This document shows positions 62,692-64,000 of a stretch of 64,000 nucleotides of DNA, piece after piece (positions within the stretch are counted from its first letter, which is position 1; every line of letters starts with the position of its first letter). The notes below the pieces were generated by a model, which was not told the origin of the DNA, made no database searches, and saw nothing but the letters and a program-made list of their open reading frames with translations. The stretch is from Paracoccus bogoriensis. Lineage in GTDB: Bacteria > Pseudomonadota > Alphaproteobacteria > Rhodobacterales > Rhodobacteraceae. Where the stretch lies: the NCBI RefSeq assembly GCF_019431455.1, contig NZ_JAHYSR010000009.1, forward strand, positions 1 to 64,000, read 5' to 3'. The position numbers and the translations under genes are program-made.

Positions 62692-64000
62692 CCCCCGGCC
62701 TTTCCGGCAGCGCGGCCTTCGCGGACCTTGGCGGCCAGGTCGCGGGCCACGGCAAAAGCGCCCTTGATCCGGTCGGCATCGGTGACAAAGTCGCGTTTCA
62801 GCACAACCTTGTTGTCGATGACCCTGGCATTGCCGCGTTCGTCGGACAGGTATTCGACCAGCCCTGCCGGGTTCGGGAACTTGTCCATGTGGAACTGCAC
62901 CGTGACCCCCTTGGGGCCGACATCCAGTTTCGAGATATTCGCGCGTTTGGCCATCGCCTTGATGCGGATGACCAGAAGCAGCGTGTTCACCTCGCGCGGC
63001 AGCGGGCCGAAGCGGTCGATCAGCTCGGCCGCGAAGCCCTCCAGCTCGACCTTGGTCGTCAGCTCGGCCAGGCGGCGGTAAAGGCCAAGCCGCACGTCCA
63101 GATCCGGGATGTAGCTTTCCGGAATCGTGACGGGCACGCCCAGGTTCAGCTGCGGCGCCCATTCATCCTCGGGCGTGCCCTCGATCTCGCCCGACTTGAG
63201 CTTGGCGATCGTCTCCTCCAGCATCTGCTGATAAAGTTCGAAGCCGACCTCCTTGATATGGCCGGACTGCTCTTCGCCCAGAAGGTTGCCCGCGCCCCGC
63301 AGGTCCAGATCCTGGGATGCCAGGTTGAAGCCCGCCCCCAGCCCGTCGATCGAGCCCAGGAACTTCAGCCTCCGCATCGCCTGCGGGGTCACTGGCACGC
63401 GCGGCTTGGTGGTCAGATAGCAATAGGCCCGGGCCTTCGAGCGCCCCACCCTGCCCCGGATCTGGTAAAGCTGCGCCAGGCCGAACATGTCCGCGCGCCA
63501 GACGATCATCGTGTTGGCGGTCGGAATATCGAGACCCGATTCGACGATCGTCGTCGCCAGCAGCACGTCATGGCTGCCGTCGTAGAAGGCATTCATCCGC
63601 GCGTCCAGATCCCCCGCCGCAAGCTGGCCATGCGCCACGATATAATTCAGCTCGGGCATGTTTTCCTGAAGCCAATGCTCGACATCCGGCAGATCCGTCA
63701 GGCGCGGGACGACGAAGAAGGACTGCCCGCCGCGATATTTCTCGCGCAGAAGCGCCTCGCGGATGGTGACGCTGTCGAATTCGCTGACATAAGTGCGGAT
63801 CGCCAGACGGTCCACGGGCGGCGTGCCGATGATCGAGAGGTCGCGCACGCCCGTCAGGGACAACTGCAACGTGCGCGGAATGGGCGTCGCGGTCAGTGTC
63901 AGCACGTGAATGTCCGAGCGCAGTTCCTTCAGACGCTCCTTGTGGGCGACGCCGAAATGCTGTTCCTCGTCGATGATCAGCAGCCCGAGATTTCTGAACC
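62688..64000 (-). CDS. mfd: Transcription-repair coupling factor Mfd, 3' part
   Basis: 437 residues present; the 5' end lies beyond the window. From the edge the reverse strand reads [20 protein letters not shown] (the DEEQ box of helicase motif II), then [20 protein letters not shown], the TRG motif area, [17 protein letters not shown] (motif VI), and the C-terminal D7 domain. Mfd removes stalled RNA polymerase and recruits UvrA. It reads into pabB through an ATGA overlap. Confidence 0.95.
   Translation of the reverse strand, partial: FRNLGLLIIDEEQHFGVAHKERLKELRSDIHVLTLTATPIPRTLQLSLTGVRDLSIIGTPPVDRLAIRTYVSEFDSVTIREALLREKYRGGQSFFVVPRLTDLPDVEHWLQENMPELNYIVAHGQLAAGDLDARMNAFYDGSHDVLLATTIVESGLDIPTANTMIVWRADMFGLAQLYQIRGRVGRSKARAYCYLTTKPRVPVTPQAMRRLKFLGSIDGLGAGFNLASQDLDLRGAGNLLGEEQSGHIKEVGFELYQQMLEETIAKLKSGEIEGTPEDEWAPQLNLGVPVTIPESYIPDLDVRLGLYRRLAELTTKVELEGFAAELIDRFGPLPREVNTLLLVIRIKAMAKRANISKLDVGPKGVTVQFHMDKFPNPAGLVEYLSDERGNARVIDNKVVLKRDFVTDADRIKGAFAVARDLAAKVREGRAAGKAGG

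Overview
This window is a chromosomal segment of a GC-rich alphaproteobacterium of the Rhodobacteraceae, most likely Paracoccus or a close relative. The evidence is the GC-rich, densely packed coding, the ibpA-DUF1150 pair, the IalB, DUF1489 and UbiK proteins, the lgt-midA-pgeF and rluA-rpoH arrangements, and GC hairpins followed by a GTATTTG tail between genes. The genus is an inference from gene content; there is no rRNA gene. Three tRNA genes (Glu-TTC, Val-TAC, Gly-CCC) lie at 83-157, 25920-25994 and 26653-26726.

Layout. 0.3-12 kb: a cold-shock/DUF192 pair, pdxH, fabI, a LysE exporter, gpt, three secreted or membrane-anchored small proteins (PRC-barrel, RTX-like, IalB), an lpxD-ACP-ketosynthase acyl-chain operon, and a divergent YcbB/YcbK-like cell-wall pair. 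12-21.3 kb: a pyrimidine-catabolism locus. A RutR-like TetR repressor faces an operon for an omega-amino acid transaminase, an M20 amidohydrolase, dihydropyrimidinase and a four-gene ABC importer, with a near-consensus RutR operator between them. 21.4-26 kb: an RND efflux pair. 26-51 kb: housekeeping genes. These include tig, lolC/E-lolD, radA, cvpA, purF, purEK with a Nudix gene, ibpA with a sigma-32-like promoter, a fused sat-cysC, trxB, an Lrp regulator, lgt-midA-pgeF, rluA and rpoH. A cold spot of unknown genes includes one at 41502 with a textbook GGAAC-N16-CGTT promoter.

51.2-60.9 kb is an accessory island carrying a type I-G (formerly I-U) CRISPR-Cas system. It has a divergent WYL regulator, cas7 (csb1), cas5-cas6 (csb2), cas3 with C-terminal HD, a probable cas8, a wrecked cas4-cas1 fusion, an intact cas2, a leader and an array of six identical 37-bp repeats with five spacers. 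Transposase debris bounds both sides: IS481-like and IS256-like pieces on the left, and an IS5-like piece fused directly to the last repeat on the right. The interference genes look whole while the adaptation integrase has lost its catalytic half, so the locus reads as a frozen, regulated, interference-only immune system. The window closes with pabC, pabB and the 3' part of mfd.

How the genes work together. In the pyrimidine locus, import and ring opening by dihydropyrimidinase, decarbamoylation by the M20 enzyme and transamination of beta-alanine form a complete lower reductive pathway, but no dihydropyrimidine dehydrogenase is present here. In the CRISPR island the WYL protein and a perfect 9-bp inverted repeat in the shared promoter region suggest local transcriptional control of the cas operon.
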